Of a stretch of 17,422 nucleotides of DNA, positions 15,023 through 17,422 are shown in pieces (the stretch's first letter is position 1; each line of letters begins with the position of its first letter). A model generated the notes under the pieces. That model did no database searches, was not told the DNA's origin, and saw only the letters and a program-made list of their open reading frames with translations. The stretch covers positions 1 through 17,422 of the forward strand of contig CAPBNZ010000011.1 of the NCBI GenBank assembly GCA_948585895.1. The letters are read 5' to 3'. The DNA comes from an uncultured Clostridia bacterium. Lineage in GTDB: Bacteria; Bacillota; Clostridia; TANB77; CAG-508. The translations under genes were made by a program, and so were the position numbers.

Positions 15023-16338
15023 TATCAATGAAATGATTAACACTTCTAGTGTATTTTATAAAATACCTTTTACTTTTATAGAAATGCATATTGCGATGGC
15101 TTTATTTTTAACCATACTAAATATTACTACTAACAAAAAAAAGAAATGTTTGTATGTAATTGTCTCAACTACAATAACTATTATTAGCAGTATTCTACTA
15201 CCTAGTCCTTTCAATATATTTATTAATTATATACTATACTTTTTACTTATTCTGTTAATATTTAAAATTACACCTTTTAAAACATTAATATCTTTAGTGT
15301 CTTCTGTATCAATATTTGGTATAATTTCATCACTTATACTAAATCCATATATTACTATACTTAACATCAATGCTGAACAACTTTCTAATATTCCAATTTA
15401 TAATATTGGATTCTTATCTACTGTTTATGGAATTAACTATCTCTTAATTTTTATACTAAAAAAGATAAAGCTAGAAATTCATTTATTTGAAGATATCGAC
15501 AAAAAAAATAAATCAATTATCTTTACAAATTTTATCCTTGGTGCCTTTACTTTAGCAATTCAGGTTTATATTACTGTATATTATATAGATAGTTTGCCAA
15601 TTATCATCACTTTTTTAAGTTGTATTTCTTTATTTACCTACTTAGCAATCAGTATTTTTAGTTTAACAAGAGTAATGAAACTAACTTTAACAACCAGAAA
15701 ACTAGAAAGTGCAGAAGAATATAATAAAACTTTACATATTTTACATGATAATGTTAGAGGTTTTAAACATGATTTTGATAATATTGTAACAACTATTGGC
15801 GGATATATCCGAACAGAAGATATTGAAGGTCTTAAAAGTTATTATCTTCAACTGGAAGATGACTGCCAAAGGGTTAATAATTTATATTTATTAAATCCTG
15901 AAATCATTAATAATCCTCGGTATTTATAACCTATTAGCAAATAAATACCATGATGCTGAATCAAAAGATATTAAACTTAATATGACTTTCCTATTAGATT
16001 TAAATACATTGAAAATGAAAATTTATGAGTTTGCTAGAATATTAGGTATTCTTTTAGATAATGCCATTGAAGCTAGTGGTGAATGTGAAGAAAAAATTAT
16101 TAATATTACTTTTAGAAATGACCTAAAAAATAATAGACAAATATTTACTATTGAAAATACTTATAAAAATAAAGATGTTGATACAGAAAAAATATTTGAA
16201 AAAGGTATTTCAGAAAAAGAAAATCATACTGGATTAGGACTATGGGAAGTTCGTAAAATTATAAAGAAAAATAATAATGCTAACTTATTTACATCAAAAT
16301 CAGAAAATTTCTTCTCGCAACAATTAGAACTTTATTAA
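15006..16338 (+). pseudogene. AgrC-like sensor histidine kinase, frameshifted
   Basis: Restored, this is a 443-residue membrane kinase. Six or seven hydrophobic segments span about 21-218, followed by a coiled linker. The dimerisation motif FKHDFDNI contains the phospho-acceptor His255. A GHKL ATPase domain has the N-box LGILLDNAIEAS and the G-box HTGLGLWEVRKI. The first frame stops at 15927-15929 after residue 307. Removing one base, C15918, makes NNP continue into GIYNLLANKYHDAESKDI and on to 16338, as expected for the AgrC family. The site is not a homopolymer. The first part lacks the whole ATPase domain and the second lacks the sensor, so neither works alone. It could be a real mutation, an assembly error or, less likely, recoding. 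The start ATG overlaps the regulator gene. Confidence 0.85.
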
Positions 16339-16351
16339 AATAATATAACAC

Positions 16352-16380
16352 AAAAAACAGCTTTTTCAAAGCTGTTTTTT
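16352..16380. terminator. Bidirectional terminator between kinase and agrD
   Basis: AACAGCTTT (16356-16364) and AAAGCTGTT (16368-16376) form a 9-bp stem with a 3-base loop, flanked by six A on one side and six T on the other. It lies 13 bases beyond the kinase stop codon and can also end the minus-strand agrB-agrD transcript. Confidence 0.88.
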
Positions 16381-16397
16381 GCTGGATTGTATAAATA

Positions 16398-16452
16398 TAA
16401 CTTTTAAGTTACATCATTGGTAAAAATAATTTTTCGTCCTATCTTTACCAAT
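16398..16452. repeat. Two dyads between the terminator and agrD
   Basis: TAACTT-TT-AAGTTA (16398-16411) is followed by ATTGGTAAA (16416-16424) and TTTACCAAT (16444-16452), 9-bp arms around 19 bases. The second is transcribed just downstream of agrD and could stabilise the 3' end of the short mRNA. Neither has a terminator-like T run. Confidence 0.35.
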
Positions 16453-16465
16453 ATGATTGCATGAA

Positions 16466-16585
16466 TTAATCTTTTTTAATTAAACTTGCTGGCATTTTTG
16501 GTTGATGAAATGCCCAAAGTCCCATACATGCGGTATTAGTTGATTTAGCATACTTTTCTGCTACTTTAGCCAAGAATTTTAACAT
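16466..16585 (-). CDS. agrD: AgrD-like autoinducing pro-peptide
   Basis: This 39-residue ORF was found by reading downstream of agrB. It has the three-part AgrD plan. Residues 1-14 are an amphipathic, lysine-rich leader. The core is TNTACMGLWAF (16-26) with the single Cys20. The acidic or proline-rich tail begins HQPKMPASL (27-35). Residues HQPxxPxSL match the post-core tail of clostridial AgrD such as the C. perfringens one. AgrB would cut after the core and the Cys would form a thiolactone with its C-terminal residue. If the cut precedes HQP, the ring is Cys20-Phe26, seven residues, larger than the usual five; an earlier cut cannot be excluded. GGGG lies 8-9 bases before the ATG. It follows agrB by 63 bases on the same strand. 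Confidence 0.85.
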   Translation of the reverse strand: MLKFLAKVAEKYAKSTNTACMGLWAFHQPKMPASLIKKD

Positions 16586-16623
16586 AATAAAATCCCCTTT
16601 CTTTGGTAATTTTATAATACAAA

Positions 16624-16642
16624 AGCATTACCGGTAACTGCT
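16624..16642 (-). promoter_or_regulatory. Stem-loop between agrB and agrD
   Basis: AGCATTACCGGTAACTGCT is a dyad with CCGG at its centre and one unpaired base. On the transcribed strand it reads AAGCAG-TTACCGGTAA-TGCTT followed by TTTGTATTAT. The stem followed by a short U-rich run resembles an attenuator or processing site that could set the ratio of agrB to agrD product. Confidence 0.45.
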
Positions 16643-16648
16643 TCTATA

Positions 16649-17275
16649 CTAAACATTTTGAGTTGAAGTATTTTCATATACTTCATATCCATATTTATTA
16701 TTGGTTAATCGATATGCTAATTTTGTTATTGTCAATGTCTGTAAGAAATATCCATATATTATGATATTTGAAATAATATTATTATTTATTGTTCCTGCTA
16801 TTAATAATCCAATTGAAAAAGTACAATACGAAACTATCTGTTGTTTTTTTCTATCCTTTTTTGCTAAGATAGGTACATTTTCCGTATCTGCTGGTGCATA
16901 TAATTGAATCATACACATTCCAAAAATCCATACTGCAACAATTACAATATATTTAATAATTCCATTTAATAACATAAGCTTTGATAATATAGCTATGCCA
17001 CAATAAAATGTTGTGGTTCCTATTATACACCCAAGATGTGTTTTTAAATGAAATCCACCAGATGCATTTTTATATGGTATTAGGATAAAAAATGTTATTA
17101 AAGTTTCTTTCCAAATTCCCAAAAAGTAAGCAATCATTAATACTAAAAAAGTTTTTGGTATTTCACCTATAATATTTTGAAGTCCATAGTTAATGACTTC
17201 TGCCTTTTCATCATCCATTTCTGGCATTTCTTTTCTAATTCGATTGGTTAGAAACATACAGATTTTATCTATCAT
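16649..17275 (-). CDS. agrB: AgrB-like membrane peptidase that processes AgrD
   Basis: AgrB is an integral membrane cysteine endopeptidase that removes the C-terminal tail of AgrD and helps form the cyclic signal. This 208-residue protein has the family length and layout: a cytoplasmic N-terminus with KAEVINYGLQNIIGEIPK, then several hydrophobic helices. The catalytic pair is His76 and Cys83 in ASGGFHLKTHLGC, spaced exactly as His77/Cys84 of the S. aureus enzyme. The Arg often found just before the GG motif is replaced by Lys/Asn (PYKNASGG). A strong GAGGTGAGG precedes the ATG. It is transcribed with agrD just downstream and converges on the kinase gene. No obvious sigma-A promoter or LytTR direct repeat was recognised in the 147 bases upstream. 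Confidence 0.93.
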   Translation of the reverse strand: MIDKICMFLTNRIRKEMPEMDDEKAEVINYGLQNIIGEIPKTFLVLMIAYFLGIWKETLITFFILIPYKNASGGFHLKTHLGCIIGTTTFYCGIAILSKLMLLNGIIKYIVIVAVWIFGMCMIQLYAPADTENVPILAKKDRKKQQIVSYCTFSIGLLIAGTINNNIISNIIIYGYFLQTLTITKLAYRLTNNKYGYEVYENTSTQNV

Positions 17276-17367
17276 TTCCTCACCTCATTTATTAATTGCA
17301 TATTATCATTTTTATTTTTGTTTTATCTATTCTTTTTACGAAATGTCGTTTTTCTTTTATAAAAATA

Positions 17368-17397
17368 ATAGTCATATTCTTAAAAAAATATGGCTAT
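17368..17397 (-). terminator. Probable terminator of a gene beyond the right edge
   Basis: ATAG-T-CATATT (17368-17378) pairs with AATATG-G-CTAT (17387-17397) with one mismatch. On the minus strand the stem is followed by TATTTTTAT. It would end a leftward transcript entering the window, upstream of agrB. Confidence 0.5.
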
Positions 17398-17422
17398 TCA
17401 AGATAAATTTACTTATACTTTC

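Noticed and set aside
15982..16338. Separate small ATPase-domain gene after the kinase
   Set aside because: The ATG at 15982 has no ribosome binding site, and coding similarity to AgrC extends upstream of it in the same frame back to 15919, so it is the second half of the frameshifted kinase.
17276..17422. LytTR/AgrA direct-repeat binding site upstream of agrB
   Set aside because: No pair of similar 9-bp direct repeats with about 12-bp spacing could be recognised; only a small ACGA/TCGT dyad at 17338-17349 is present, which is too weak to call.

Overview
The window is AT-rich DNA (roughly 30% G+C by eye) with strong AGGAGG-type ribosome binding sites and sigma-A-like promoters. It carries a clade II single-chain PurL, an Fe-S-type PurF and an agr-like peptide signalling locus. 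Together these point to a low-GC Firmicute, most likely a member of the Clostridia. The genus cannot be fixed from the sequence alone.

Layout. Positions 1-191 are an intergenic region with two outward-facing promoters. Positions 234-2639 hold a plus-strand unit: a PfkB-type sugar/nucleoside kinase, purE and purC. Positions 2640-2851 are a convergent gap packed with stem-loops. Positions 2852-13772 are the main purine block. On the minus strand, in transcription order, it reads purM, purL, purB, a HAD-like hydrolase, purD and purF. A single plus-strand purN sits between purD and purF. Positions 13773-14308 are a 0.5-kb divergent regulatory region. Positions 14309-16338 encode a LytTR response regulator and an AgrC-like membrane sensor kinase broken by a one-base frameshift. 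Positions 16466-17275 encode, convergently on the minus strand, AgrB and a 39-residue AgrD pro-peptide.

Together PurF, PurD, PurN, PurL, PurM, PurE, PurC and PurB cover every step from PRPP to AICAR, and PurB also makes AMP from adenylosuccinate. PurH, which finishes IMP, and PurK are not in the window. PurB and PurC are of the long type that resembles the eukaryotic enzymes, and PurD is divergent in its N-terminal domain.

The most striking non-genic feature is a family of nine roughly 32-bp palindromic repeats, sharing the half-site TGAAACAARAGGGACAG, found only at gene junctions of the purM-to-purF block. Eight are arranged as four head-to-head pairs of 112-118 bp, one is solo, and there is also a degenerate remnant. 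This looks like REPIN/MITE architecture. Copies supply the stop codon of purL and the last seven residues of purN, and two whole elements flank the one purine gene that faces the other way.

The right end is a compact agr-type quorum-sensing locus with unusual layout: regulator before kinase, and both convergent with agrB-agrD. The sensor kinase frame is broken while the signal-producing genes look intact.
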